Source: Agathobacter sp. (GTDB lineage: Bacteria; Bacillota; Clostridia; Lachnospirales; Lachnospiraceae). Taken from it: 64,000 nucleotides of DNA. Shown here one piece after another: positions 41,401 to 51,850 of the stretch (position 1 is the stretch's first letter; each line of letters starts with the position of its first letter). The stretch is from NCBI GenBank assembly GCA_022769125.1, contig JALEKN010000035.1, positions 62,001 through 126,000 of the forward strand, read 5' to 3'. The translations under genes and the position numbers were made by a program. The notes below the pieces were generated by a model. That model worked only from the letters and a program-made list of their open reading frames with translations. It did no database searches and was not told where the DNA came from.

Positions 41401-44157
41401 GCGACACTTGGACTTAGGGCATACATTTATGAGGAGAGAATTTTCATTCCAGTTGTTTCGGACGGGGTCGAGGTGACGAAAGACGGAAGTTCTTACGCGG
41501 AGGATAATGCCGGAAACAAAACGGTGCTCGCAGCAGATGCAGCCGGGGCACAATTGCCGGTCCGGCATATGGTTTTGTATCAGTTCTTTCTATATGATGC
41601 TGCAACGGGGGAGTGGAATTATGTAGAAAATAGCGACAGGACGGATGAGATAGATCTGGTATTGGGTGAGACATATATCTACACGTTTGAAGCCAAGATG
41701 TGTATAAGTGCACCAGAAGGATATACATATCATCATGCAGAGTATAATGGAGAAGCAGTGACACTTCCGTATAGCATACAGATAACAGGAAACGAGCAAT
41801 CCGAAAAGAGAGTAGAAACCATCAGTATTTATTTCTATCCACGGCAATGCACAATTACCTATATGGCATGCGGTGGGCAGATCATAGAAGAGGGAGAAGC
41901 AGCTTCCTTTTGGGTTGCAGAGGATAAGTCATATGCACAAGTGCTTGTGCTGTATGGGGCACCGGCAGGCACTCCGCCCGGAGTGCAGATGGGTGAGTGT
42001 TACAGCTGCAACGGCTTTTTTAATCAGGAACATGGAGGAAGACAGCTGCAGTCCAATGAGATCGTCCGCAAGGATCTGACGGTGTATGCACAATGGCAGG
42101 CAAAATCGGGAACAGTGCGCTACGATGCGGGAACAAATCTCGGAACTGTCGATGGAGGGGATTATCTGGATACCGATGTCACGTTTGATACTGCAATTCC
42201 ATATCAGAACTATCGTGCATATCGACAGGGATACGAATTTCTTGGATGGGCGGAAAAGTCACAGGAACTGCTGGAAGGCAAGACAATCGAGGTGTATCCG
42301 GATACCGGGGAGCCGGTGTTTTTGAAGGAACATAGTGTAACGCTTTATGCACAATTTCAGAGAGAACTGCATGTACGCTTCTATCAATGGACAGGAGTGG
42401 AGTATGCGCTGAGGCAGGATGGAGCAACGCCGGTTATCTATAACCGTGAAATAGCAACAGAGGTCGTGTCTCCATACATTGCGGCGTATGATGGCTGGAG
42501 TCCCATAGGCTGGGGAATGAAGGAAACAGCTCCGGAGATGTTCACCCTCGGAGAAGGATGCGTTTTTGAAGTGGATGACGACAGGGAATACTACGCGCTA
42601 TATTCAAAGCCGGTAACTTTGTATTATGACTTACAGATTGTAAGCAATAGTGTGGAAGAGGATGAAACCTTTTTTGAGGGAACGGATACAAAGACTGCGT
42701 ATCATAGCACGAGTGGATGCGCAGATACGCCCGCAGAGTTTGTTATCAGGGAAGGACCGAGCCGGGAATACTATTCCTTCATCTGCTGGCAGGGGGAGGA
42801 TGGAAATCGTTATGAACCGGGAGATTCTTATGCGTCGGTTGAAAGTCTGAGACTTTACGCTGTATGGGAAGCGGACACAGCCGCAATTGTGTATGATGCT
42901 TCAAGCAATGGCGGAAGCATTCAGAACCAGGCATATATATCTGTAAATACTGCATATGGACAGCAGATTGATGTGGATGAGGATACATTTGCCGCATGCA
43001 GGGAAGGTTATGAATTTATCGGATGGAGCACGAAAAAAGATGCAAGAACAAAAATCGCAGAACCAATTTATGTAGATGAAAAAATAATGCAGGATGGTGT
43101 CCTTACGCTTTATGCCATTTATAAAAAAACGGTGACGGCAGAATTTTATCAGCAGGGAGAGGACAGACCGGTTCGGATAGTAGGAATTCTTTTTAACAAT
43201 GATGTTAAAGTAATGATCCAGGCACCGCGGGTGTCGTCTTATGGTGGCTGGGAAGAACTTGGATGGACTGAAGAAAGGAGGGCAAACACAACGGCTGAAC
43301 TATGTTCAGGTATGAATTACGAGTTGTCGGGGGATGTTTCTTTTTATGCAGTATTTCGAAAGAGAGTATTTCTTACCTATGACACACAGCTGTTTGGGGT
43401 GGAGATTCCCATTGGATATGGATATACATATCACAACAGCTTTACGAAAGATAACAGAAGTGATCTTCCGGCAGACTTTGTGGCTGCGAGGATGCAGCAG
43501 CAACCGGGGCGAAGTTTTTTGTATTGGCAGGATACCGGTGGACAGAGGTTTTGCCCGGATGACGTAATCAGGATATATAAGGACGAGAAACTTTTGGCAA
43601 AATGGGATGAGTACCCTCAGATTACCGCTCTGGACCGGTATTTTACCCTGGAGCAGGCTACAGACGAAATGGAGCGATATATCAATAAAGAAGTTCTATT
43701 GGATACAAAGTATGTAACAGCGATGGACAGGGAGGACGATAACCATTCCCTTGCGATTGAATTACTCGATTTTAATCCGGCTGATTTTAAAGATTTACAT
43801 GGAAATGCGAGAATCCTGATTCGTTTTTTGGTAACCGACAGCTATGGAAACTGCGCACAGGCCGCAGCTACCATTTTTGTGGTTGATACATCGGAGCAAA
43901 GAGAACCGCTTACAAAGATAATACGATTTATCTCTCCGGATTATTATAGAAACAAACTCGGGGATGTAGCAGAAGAACAGGGGGGGCTGCATGAGGGCTC
44001 ACTGTGGAGAAATAGCGAAGAATATGCGTCTGTTCTTAAGGCAGCTATGGAAAATTTTGTGGCAGACGAAAAACAGGCGAGATTTTCTTTTCATTTTTCA
44101 ATGACAGAAGTAAAGGAAAGGCAAAGGCAGCTATATACAAAGAAAAACCCGGATTAA
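38467..44157 (+). CDS. Giant (1896 aa) membrane-anchored/exported subtilisin-like S8 peptidase with C-terminal InlB-like repeats
   Basis: N-terminal TM; catalytic motifs VALIDTGID, NNGHGTIMAEI and GTSYATAYVSG; multiple GYxFxGW...LYAxW repeats; Ig-like C-terminal region. Confidence 0.9.
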   Translation: MSKKQYSRAAVLVTAVLVCLFIISMCWFWQIREQADALSGGTMQNIKEIEFLQYDGATDWYEQEAGIILEIADLAAGEDDKKAKESGQNKSNGGENVQDTPSELQKFLSEQSSTKEITVALIDTGIDIDRISCPERIVHLPDTVPDYWKAYEGNSLCDNNGHGTIMAEIIAKNSNEKVKILPIAVADEQGKATVLKVCCAIRLATDCGADIINLSMNTLHSQQSDMLKEEIERAAACKVTVIVSAGNKGMDVCNIAPADTEAAVVVSAADEYGIFAGYSNYGETVDYCAPGSYGGYEGTSYATAYVSGVFADAESKELEYTKLHPYLYERGEPGRDKYYGSGLISLQVPKSKSLLESFFGENTWAEEESGRLTEIDAAIMTNEQINEWINRTDLADVGLYLSGLEEEDRSELLARDTVLARKICFYEGEAPGEDQRGNDDILLNRKTEMLFYEKCIELYEEESGQLMTSVKYLHKTGHFNLAIVDETGTGKSTVYEIHARVCLASNKLNGTTPENGQTVNRPVSELGAEDNRLTVWSTVSSGNRDTLNLSWYMQNGAYARFLEDDVGGLGRIFVPNIMISCPAYTLMYTKDALHAHGGNNCTGRCNFFWYSASNDYASSYSEKKENFRLRKYGMKTEESMQIITPQINSSHMNLSDTSRNQSAAETICTMYIYLNNPMTTLKVDPDGEKWCGKAENATVQVVNTHRYDLGKPTATNYGAVFYGGGDALDPVADQTIVTNKKFSHWRLDCFANGSGKMREGNSYMDGNVFVAGTAEYDKNARKQATTGQKATATAVFEGNHVITFPAAPYREGYTFEGWYTGKNVGSGTVACSKENAGKATVILDSDREYHARWSKNAYTVAFYDGEELLATKSYEYRTNIDLSTSEQVQDGIGTYYEQRIGGQEVIRMSKGVYHFVGWALEEGNPVVSGVTVPSHHNTKLYAVWSMPTSGMKQVVLNIKSGNTVKKSVIETSGVPQINATLGLRAYIYEERIFIPVVSDGVEVTKDGSSYAEDNAGNKTVLAADAAGAQLPVRHMVLYQFFLYDAATGEWNYVENSDRTDEIDLVLGETYIYTFEAKMCISAPEGYTYHHAEYNGEAVTLPYSIQITGNEQSEKRVETISIYFYPRQCTITYMACGGQIIEEGEAASFWVAEDKSYAQVLVLYGAPAGTPPGVQMGECYSCNGFFNQEHGGRQLQSNEIVRKDLTVYAQWQAKSGTVRYDAGTNLGTVDGGDYLDTDVTFDTAIPYQNYRAYRQGYEFLGWAEKSQELLEGKTIEVYPDTGEPVFLKEHSVTLYAQFQRELHVRFYQWTGVEYALRQDGATPVIYNREIATEVVSPYIAAYDGWSPIGWGMKETAPEMFTLGEGCVFEVDDDREYYALYSKPVTLYYDLQIVSNSVEEDETFFEGTDTKTAYHSTSGCADTPAEFVIREGPSREYYSFICWQGEDGNRYEPGDSYASVESLRLYAVWEADTAAIVYDASSNGGSIQNQAYISVNTAYGQQIDVDEDTFAACREGYEFIGWSTKKDARTKIAEPIYVDEKIMQDGVLTLYAIYKKTVTAEFYQQGEDRPVRIVGILFNNDVKVMIQAPRVSSYGGWEELGWTEERRANTTAELCSGMNYELSGDVSFYAVFRKRVFLTYDTQLFGVEIPIGYGYTYHNSFTKDNRSDLPADFVAARMQQQPGRSFLYWQDTGGQRFCPDDVIRIYKDEKLLAKWDEYPQITALDRYFTLEQATDEMERYINKEVLLDTKYVTAMDREDDNHSLAIELLDFNPADFKDLHGNARILIRFLVTDSYGNCAQAAATIFVVDTSEQREPLTKIIRFISPDYYRNKLGDVAEEQGGLHEGSLWRNSEEYASVLKAAMENFVADEKQARFSFHFSMTEVKERQRQLYTKKNPD

Positions 44158-44166
44158 AATCCGGGT
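44147..44166. terminator. Bidirectional-type terminator hairpin overlapping the stop codon of the subtilase gene
   Basis: ACCCGGAT-taaa-ATCCGGGT; on the minus strand it is followed by TTTTTC and serves the convergent gene. Confidence 0.7.
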
Positions 44167-44173
44167 CTTTCCA

Positions 44174-45445
44174 TTAGTTTTCTGTTTTGGATTGTGCAGG
44201 AAGTTTTATGTAAACACGTTCAATTCGGTTTTTATCGACCTTGTCAATCTTTAAAAGAACCCCAGCTTCCGTCAGAATAATCTCATTCTTTTCCGGAAGA
44301 TGGTCCAGATGATCCAGACAGAAACCGCTGATGGTGTCGTAATTTTCGGAGGTAAATTCCACACCGAGCGCATCACTGACGTCATCAAGACTGGTAGAAC
44401 CGAGTACCATATATTCGCGGTCGCTTAATTTGGTGATCGGATCGACTTCATCTGTATCATACTCATCACGAATCTCTCCGACAATTTCCTCCAAAAGATC
44501 TTCCAATGTAATCAGTCCGGCGGTAGCACCATATTCATCAAGGACGATTGCAAGCGATATGGAGTTTTTGCGCATCTCAATAAACAGGTCTGCGGTATTT
44601 TTATGTTCATATGTGAAGTAAGGCTCACGAAGAATATCGCGGATAGAAAAGTGCTCAATGTCTTCGCAGAGCAAAAGATCCTTCATGTTGATAATACCGA
44701 TGATATTATCCGTGCTATCCTCGTATACCGGAAGCCGCGTGAATTTATCTTCGCGGAAGATTGAAATAATCTCCTCGTATGTCGCATCGACAGAGACAAA
44801 GGTCATATCAATACGGGGAACCATGATCTCCTTGGCCTCTGAATCGCCGAAATCAAAGAGATTGTGGATCATGTCACGCTCCTCATGCTCGATGACACCG
44901 CTTTCCTGACTGACATCGACGATGGTGCGCAGTTCCTCCTCCGTCATCTGATTATCCTTGGCATTGGGATCGACCCGAAGCAGAAAAAGGATGCCGAGTG
45001 AGAGCTTGTTGATAATGAAAATGACCGGTGTAAGCAGCTTCATCAAAACCTCGATGATCGCTGCGTAGGATAGTGACATCTGGTCAGCGTTTAAGGTTGC
45101 CTTTGTCTTTGGAGTTATCTCACCAAAAAGAAGGACCAGAAGTGTTAAAACTCCGGTGGCAATACCTGCGCCTACGCTTCCAAAATGTTTGATTGCAAAA
45201 GAAGTTGCAATGGAGGAGGCTGATAAATTGACAATATTATTGCCAATCAAAATGGCAGAAAGCATTTTCCCGGAGTCATCTGTAACGCGAAGCACACTGT
45301 CTGCCTTTTTGTTGCCGGCTTCTGACAGTGTACGCATGCGTATCTTATTAACGGTTGTAAGTGCTGTCTCCGCAGACGAAAAGAATGCGGAGAGCAGCAG
45401 TAAGATAATTAAACTTATAATCTGAACTATGTCGCTCGTGTCCAA
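44174..45445 (-). CDS. Hemolysin/CorC-type CNNM (DUF21)-CBS-transporter-associated domain protein
   Basis: SAFFSSAETALTTVNKIRMRTL...EEELRTIVDVSQESGVIEHEERDMIHNLFDFGDSEAKEIMVPRIDM...LDEYGATAGLITLEDLLEEIVGEI. Confidence 0.93.
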   Translation of the reverse strand: MDTSDIVQIISLIILLLLSAFFSSAETALTTVNKIRMRTLSEAGNKKADSVLRVTDDSGKMLSAILIGNNIVNLSASSIATSFAIKHFGSVGAGIATGVLTLLVLLFGEITPKTKATLNADQMSLSYAAIIEVLMKLLTPVIFIINKLSLGILFLLRVDPNAKDNQMTEEELRTIVDVSQESGVIEHEERDMIHNLFDFGDSEAKEIMVPRIDMTFVSVDATYEEIISIFREDKFTRLPVYEDSTDNIIGIINMKDLLLCEDIEHFSIRDILREPYFTYEHKNTADLFIEMRKNSISLAIVLDEYGATAGLITLEDLLEEIVGEIRDEYDTDEVDPITKLSDREYMVLGSTSLDDVSDALGVEFTSENYDTISGFCLDHLDHLPEKNEIILTEAGVLLKIDKVDKNRIERVYIKLPAQSKTEN

Positions 45446-45465
45446 AATAGATACCTCAAAAATAA

Positions 45466-46944
<1,479 letters not shown>

Positions 46945-47033
46945 TTATTGTATGGTTTCTTTATAAAATTCTATTTGTTCTACGATAGCAAAATAATGTG
47001 GGGGTGTCAACTGATTTCAGAAAAAAGAACAGA

Positions 47034-47062
47034 TTCACAAAATGCTCTTTTTATGTTATGAT
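47034..47062 (+). promoter_or_regulatory. Sigma-A-type promoter TTCACA-N17-TATGAT
   Basis: Direct reading; upstream of the hisA-like gene. Confidence 0.6.
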
Positions 47063-47069
47063 TTTGCAG

Positions 47070-47109
47070 GGGCAAAGAGGTCTCCTTAAGGGAGAACTTT
47101 GCCCTTTTT
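47070..47109 (+). terminator. Terminator-like hairpin at the predicted 5' end of the hisA transcript
   Basis: GGGCAAAG...TCTCC-ttaa-GGAGA...CTTTGCCC followed by TTTTT, beginning about 8 nt after the -10 box. Confidence 0.75.
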
Positions 47110-47143
47110 GTATAAAAAGAATCTGCCAATGGGAGGATGAACG

Positions 47144-47929
47144 ATGGAATTTCGGCCGTGCATTGACATACACAACGGAAAAGTCAAACAGATTGTCGGA
47201 GGAACATTGCAGGACTTTGGAGACACTGCGCAGGAGAATTTTGTCGCAGAGCAGGATAGTACCTTTTATGCTCATTTATATAAGGAAGCGGGTATACGCG
47301 GAGGTCATATCATTCTGCTGAACAAATCGGACAGCCCATACTATGATGCTACGAAGGCACAGGCTATGGCGGCTCTTAGAGCATATCCGGGCGGACTTCA
47401 GGTCGGAGGTGGAATTACCCCGGATAATGCAGGAGAATTCCTTCAGGCAGGGGCGAGCCATGTTATTGTGACAAGCTATGTTTTCTCTGACGGTCAGGTC
47501 AGCTATGGGCGTCTGGAGAGGTTAAGGGAAAGTGTCGGAAAGGAGCATCTGGTTTTGGATCTGTCCTGCCGCTATCTTGATGATGACAAGGGCGGTGGCT
47601 ACTATATTGTGACAGACCGCTGGCAGAAGTTTACCAACGAGAGAATAACATTGCAGCTTTTAGACGCATTTGCATCTTATTGTGATGAGTTTTTGATACA
47701 CGCAGTGGATGTGGAGGGGAAGGCAGATGGAATCGAACTTCCGCTCGTACAGATGCTTGGAAAATGGGGACGGATACCGATTACTTATGCAGGAGGTGTT
47801 CACTGTATGGAGGATTTACAGCAGATCCGGACACAGGGAAAGAATAAACTGAATGTCACGATCGGAAGTGCGCTTGACCTGTTCGGTGGAAGCATGAGAA
47901 TGAAGGATGTGCTGGAAGCCTGCAGATAG
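47144..47929 (+). CDS. hisA: Phosphoribosylformimino-5-aminoimidazole carboxamide ribotide isomerase, eukaryotic HIS6-like type
   Basis: FRPCIDIHNGKVKQIVGGTL, LQVGGGIT, DEFLIHAVDVEGKADGI and LNVTIGSALDLFGG match recalled yeast HIS6 motifs. Confidence 0.85.
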   Translation: MEFRPCIDIHNGKVKQIVGGTLQDFGDTAQENFVAEQDSTFYAHLYKEAGIRGGHIILLNKSDSPYYDATKAQAMAALRAYPGGLQVGGGITPDNAGEFLQAGASHVIVTSYVFSDGQVSYGRLERLRESVGKEHLVLDLSCRYLDDDKGGGYYIVTDRWQKFTNERITLQLLDAFASYCDEFLIHAVDVEGKADGIELPLVQMLGKWGRIPITYAGGVHCMEDLQQIRTQGKNKLNVTIGSALDLFGGSMRMKDVLEACR

Positions 47930-48015
47930 TAAGCTGATAATGGAAAAACACAACAGAGCGGTCAAGAGAAAGTAGTATAGAGCATAGAAATATATATCTG
48001 GAAGGAGAAAACAAA

Positions 48016-49347
48016 ATGAGCAGGAACACGAAGCAAGATATTATCAGAATGGTGGAGGAGGAAGATGTAGAGTTTATCCGCCTACAGTTTACCGATATTT
48101 TTGGTAATTTAAAGAATGTTGCAGTTACTGCAAGCCAGTTAGAGAGGGTGCTTGAAAATGAATGCATGTTTGACGGATCATCCATTGAGGGGTTTGCGCG
48201 TATTGAAGAATCCGACATGTATCTGCATCCGGATCTTGATACATTTGTCATTTTTCCGTGGAGACCGCAGCAGGGTAAGGTCGCACGTATTATATGCGAT
48301 GTCTATACAGCCGATGGCACTCCGTTTATGGGTGATTCCAGACAGGTATTAAAGAGGCAGATTGAGAAGGCTGCCCGGATGGGATATACCTTTGATATCG
48401 GGCCGGAATGCGAATTCTTCTTGTTTAACCTCGATGAAAACGGCAATCCGACCACTACAACAAGCGAGAAGGCAGGATATTTTGATCTTGGACCGGTAGA
48501 CCTTGGCGAAAATGCGCGAAGAGATATTGTGCTTACGTTAGAAGATATGGATTTTGAGGTTGAAGCCTCACATCATGAGGCGGCGCCGGCACAGCATGAG
48601 GTAGACCTTAAATATAAGGAAGCATTGGAGACTGCTGATAATGTGATGACATTTAAACTTGCAGTGAAGACGATTGCAAAAAGACATGGCTTTTTCGCAA
48701 GCTTCATGCCAAAGCCGATTACGAATGCCTGCGGATCAGGGCTGCATATCAATATGTCTTTACACAAGGATGGACGAAATGTCTTTGCAGACGCAAATGA
48801 TGAACTTGGATTGTCAAAAGAGGCATATTACTTTATTGGTGGCATCATGGATCATATAAAGGGAATGACCCTGATCTTAAACCCTTTGGTTAATTCTTAT
48901 AAAAGACTTGGCGGGGGAGACGAGGCACCAAGCTATATTGCATGGTCAACAATGAACCGCAGTCCGCTGATCCGCATTCCATCCTCGAAAGGGGAGAATA
49001 AGCGCGTAGAGCTAAGAAGTCCGGATCCATCCACGAATCCGTATCTGGCATTTGCAGTATGCATTGCAGCGGGGCTTGATGGAATTGAAAAGCAGATTAT
49101 GCCGCCGGCAGCAGTGAAGGAAAACCTGTATCATATGACAGAAAAGATCCGGGATGAAAAAGGAATTGATCTTCTGCCGGATGATATGTACAAAGCAATC
49201 TGTGCATTTAAGGAGGATACATTTATCCGTGAGGTAGTCGGAGAGCACATTGCTACCCGCTACATTGTAACGAAAGAAAAAGAGTGGGAGCGCTACTGCT
49301 CACAGGTTACTGATTGGGAAGTGAACGAATATTTATATAAAATCTAA
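48016..49347 (+). CDS. glnA: Glutamine synthetase type I
   Basis: RLQFTDIFGNLKNVAV, FDGSSIEGFARIEESDM, CGSGLHINMSL, NRSPLIRIPSSKGENKRVELRSPDPSTNPYLAFAV. Confidence 0.96.
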   Translation: MSRNTKQDIIRMVEEEDVEFIRLQFTDIFGNLKNVAVTASQLERVLENECMFDGSSIEGFARIEESDMYLHPDLDTFVIFPWRPQQGKVARIICDVYTADGTPFMGDSRQVLKRQIEKAARMGYTFDIGPECEFFLFNLDENGNPTTTTSEKAGYFDLGPVDLGENARRDIVLTLEDMDFEVEASHHEAAPAQHEVDLKYKEALETADNVMTFKLAVKTIAKRHGFFASFMPKPITNACGSGLHINMSLHKDGRNVFADANDELGLSKEAYYFIGGIMDHIKGMTLILNPLVNSYKRLGGGDEAPSYIAWSTMNRSPLIRIPSSKGENKRVELRSPDPSTNPYLAFAVCIAAGLDGIEKQIMPPAAVKENLYHMTEKIRDEKGIDLLPDDMYKAICAFKEDTFIREVVGEHIATRYIVTKEKEWERYCSQVTDWEVNEYLYKI

Positions 49348-49352
49348 GATGG

Positions 49353-49913
49353 GTGAGAGCTTTGAATAATATTGTAATTGCTTTTCCGAAAATGGAAGTA
49401 GCGGCAAGTGTTAAGAAGATTCTGGCTCAAAGCGGATATTCGGTTACTGCGGTCTGTACAACAGGTGCGCAGACTTTGCAGAGCATGCACAGTCTCGAAG
49501 AGGGAATCCTGATATGTGGTTACCGGTTTTCGGACATGATGTATGAGGAAATGTACGAGTACCTTCCACCCGGCTTCCAGATGTTATTGATCGCATCCGC
49601 GGCAAATGTCATGGATCGGGAGGTAAACAATCTGGTCTGCCTGCCACTGCCGATCAAGGTACATGCATTGCTTCAGACTGTGGAAATGATGGAATACACC
49701 ATCAGCCGAAGGAGAAAGAAACGAAAGAGTCTGCCAAAAGAACGATCAGATGAGGAGCGCCAGACACTTGAGGAGGCAAAAGCTGTCCTGATGAGCAGAA
49801 ATGGCTTGTCAGAGGAGGAGGCACATCGCTATATCCAGAAGCGGAGTATGGACAACGGAACAGGTCTTGTCGAGACCGCAGAAATGATTTTAAGCCTGAT
49901 GGGAGATGGATAA
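49353..49913 (+). CDS. ANTAR-domain antiterminator-type response regulator
   Basis: Receiver-like N-terminus; C-terminal EERQTLEEAKAVLMSRNGLSEEEAHRYIQKRSMDNGTGLVETAEMIL is a typical ANTAR domain. GTG start, alternative TTG 49362. Confidence 0.87.
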   Translation: MRALNNIVIAFPKMEVAASVKKILAQSGYSVTAVCTTGAQTLQSMHSLEEGILICGYRFSDMMYEEMYEYLPPGFQMLLIASAANVMDREVNNLVCLPLPIKVHALLQTVEMMEYTISRRRKKRKSLPKERSDEERQTLEEAKAVLMSRNGLSEEEAHRYIQKRSMDNGTGLVETAEMILSLMGDG

Positions 49914-49997
49914 AGAACTCTTTACAGGCGAAAAATAAAGTGTTAAAGTGTGTGATGAATTGAAAAAAGTTCGATGGAATCAGGAAAGGAAGCCGTT

Positions 49998-51212
49998 ATG
50001 TATCAGATCAATGACAACTATTTAAAACTTCCGGGAAGCTATCTTTTTAGCACAATCGGAAAGAAGGTAGCAGCTTATAGTGCTGCCAACCCGGACAAGA
50101 ATATCATTCGCCTTGGAATCGGTGATGTGACCCAGCCAATCGCTCCAAGCATTATTGCAGCAATGCACAAAGCAGTAGATGAAATGGGAAATGCCGAAAC
50201 ATTTCATGGATATGCTCCGGATCTCGGGTACGAATTTTTAAGGGATGCAATTGCAAAGAATGATTATCAGGCAAGAGGATGCAATATTTCTGCAGATGAG
50301 ATTTTTGTTTCCGATGGAGCAAAGAGCGACTCTGGTAATATCCAGGAAATCTTTTCAACCGATAACCGTATTGCTGTCTGTGATCCGGTATATCCGGTTT
50401 ATGTTGATTCCAATGTTATGGCTGGAAGAACCGGTACATATGATCCAAAAACAGAGACATGGAGCAACGTGATCTATATGCCTTGTACAGCAGAAAATCA
50501 CTTTGTGCCGGAACTTCCAAAGGAAACACCGGATATGATTTACCTGTGTCTGCCGAACAACCCGACCGGTACAACTCTGACAAAGGGCCAGCTGCAGGAA
50601 TGGGTTGATTATGCGAATAAAGTTGGGGCTGTCATTATTTATGACGCTGCATATGAAGCTTATATCAGTGAGGACAATGTTGCACATTCCATTTATGAGT
50701 GTAAGGGTGCGACAACATGTGCTATCGAGCTGCGCAGCTTTTCAAAGAATGCAGGATTTACCGGTGTCCGTCTTGGTTTTACTGTTGTGCCGAAAGAGCT
50801 TAAGTGCAATGATGTATCGCTTCATGCACTCTGGGCGAGAAGACATGGAACCAAGTTCAACGGAGCACCTTATATTGTACAGCGCGCAGGAGAAGCAGTA
50901 TATTCTGAGGCTGGAAAGCGCGAACTGAAGGCACAGGTCGCATACTATATGAACAATGCGAAGACGATTAAGAACGGATTAAAGGACGCGGGATATGAGG
51001 TGTACGGCGGAACAAATGCACCATATATCTGGTTAAAGACACCAAACAACATGACTTCCTGGGAGTTCTTTGATTATCTTCTGGAAAATGCCAATGTTGT
51101 CGGAACACCGGGATCAGGCTTTGGCCCAAGCGGAGAAGGATATTTCCGCCTGACTGCATTTGGAAACTATGAAAATACCGTAAAGGCTTTAGAGCGCATT
51201 AAGGCATTATAA
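49998..51212 (+). CDS. dapL: LL-diaminopimelate aminotransferase
   Basis: [23 protein letters not shown]...[12 protein letters not shown]...[16 protein letters not shown]...[15 protein letters not shown]. Confidence 0.94.
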   Translation: MYQINDNYLKLPGSYLFSTIGKKVAAYSAANPDKNIIRLGIGDVTQPIAPSIIAAMHKAVDEMGNAETFHGYAPDLGYEFLRDAIAKNDYQARGCNISADEIFVSDGAKSDSGNIQEIFSTDNRIAVCDPVYPVYVDSNVMAGRTGTYDPKTETWSNVIYMPCTAENHFVPELPKETPDMIYLCLPNNPTGTTLTKGQLQEWVDYANKVGAVIIYDAAYEAYISEDNVAHSIYECKGATTCAIELRSFSKNAGFTGVRLGFTVVPKELKCNDVSLHALWARRHGTKFNGAPYIVQRAGEAVYSEAGKRELKAQVAYYMNNAKTIKNGLKDAGYEVYGGTNAPYIWLKTPNNMTSWEFFDYLLENANVVGTPGSGFGPSGEGYFRLTAFGNYENTVKALERIKAL

Positions 51213-51214
51213 TT

Positions 51215-51850
51215 ATGAAAAAAGGTATTATTTTTGATATGGACGGAACGCTGTGGGATTCATCTCCTATGGTTTGCAAGGCATGGGATCTTGCAATAGA
51301 GAAAAATGGCTATTCACGCGCCCCTATTACAATAGAAGAAATGCAGGGCGTGATGGGCAAGACCATGGATGTAATCGGGCAGATCCTTTTCCCGTTTGTG
51401 CAGGGAGAGGAATTAAAGAAGCTGTTGGCGTCCTGCTGCACGGAGGAAAACGCATACCTTAGAGAACATGGTGGGCAGATTTATCCGGATATCCGTCCGG
51501 TCATGGAAGCATTGATTGAGGCAGGATATCATTTGTACATTGTCAGCAATTGCCAATCCGGATATATTGAGACATTTCTGGATTATTATCAGATGTGGGA
51601 TCTGGTGGAGGATATCGAGTGCTACGGGAACAACGACAAGCAAAAAGCGGATAATATCGCGCTTGTTGTGGAGCGGAACGGACTCGATGCTGCAGCGTAT
51701 GTGGGTGATATCCAGGGAGATTATGATTCGAGCTGTAAGGCTGGAGTAAAGTTTATCCATGCCGCATATGGCTTTGGAACAATTGATACACCTGTCCCGG
51801 CAATCCATTCTTTTAAAGAATTGCCGGGGGTAGTGACGCAGGTTTTATAG
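51215..51850 (+). CDS. HAD family hydrolase (phosphoglycolate phosphatase-like)
   Basis: GIIFDMDGTLWDSSPMV; VSNCQSGY; YVGDIQGDYDSS. Confidence 0.9.
   Translation: MKKGIIFDMDGTLWDSSPMVCKAWDLAIEKNGYSRAPITIEEMQGVMGKTMDVIGQILFPFVQGEELKKLLASCCTEENAYLREHGGQIYPDIRPVMEALIEAGYHLYIVSNCQSGYIETFLDYYQMWDLVEDIECYGNNDKQKADNIALVVERNGLDAAAYVGDIQGDYDSSCKAGVKFIHAAYGFGTIDTPVPAIHSFKELPGVVTQVL

Noticed and set aside
47930-48015. ANTAR-type or glnA riboswitch leader
   Set aside because: The 86-nt gap shows no convincing paired hexaloop hairpins or terminator.
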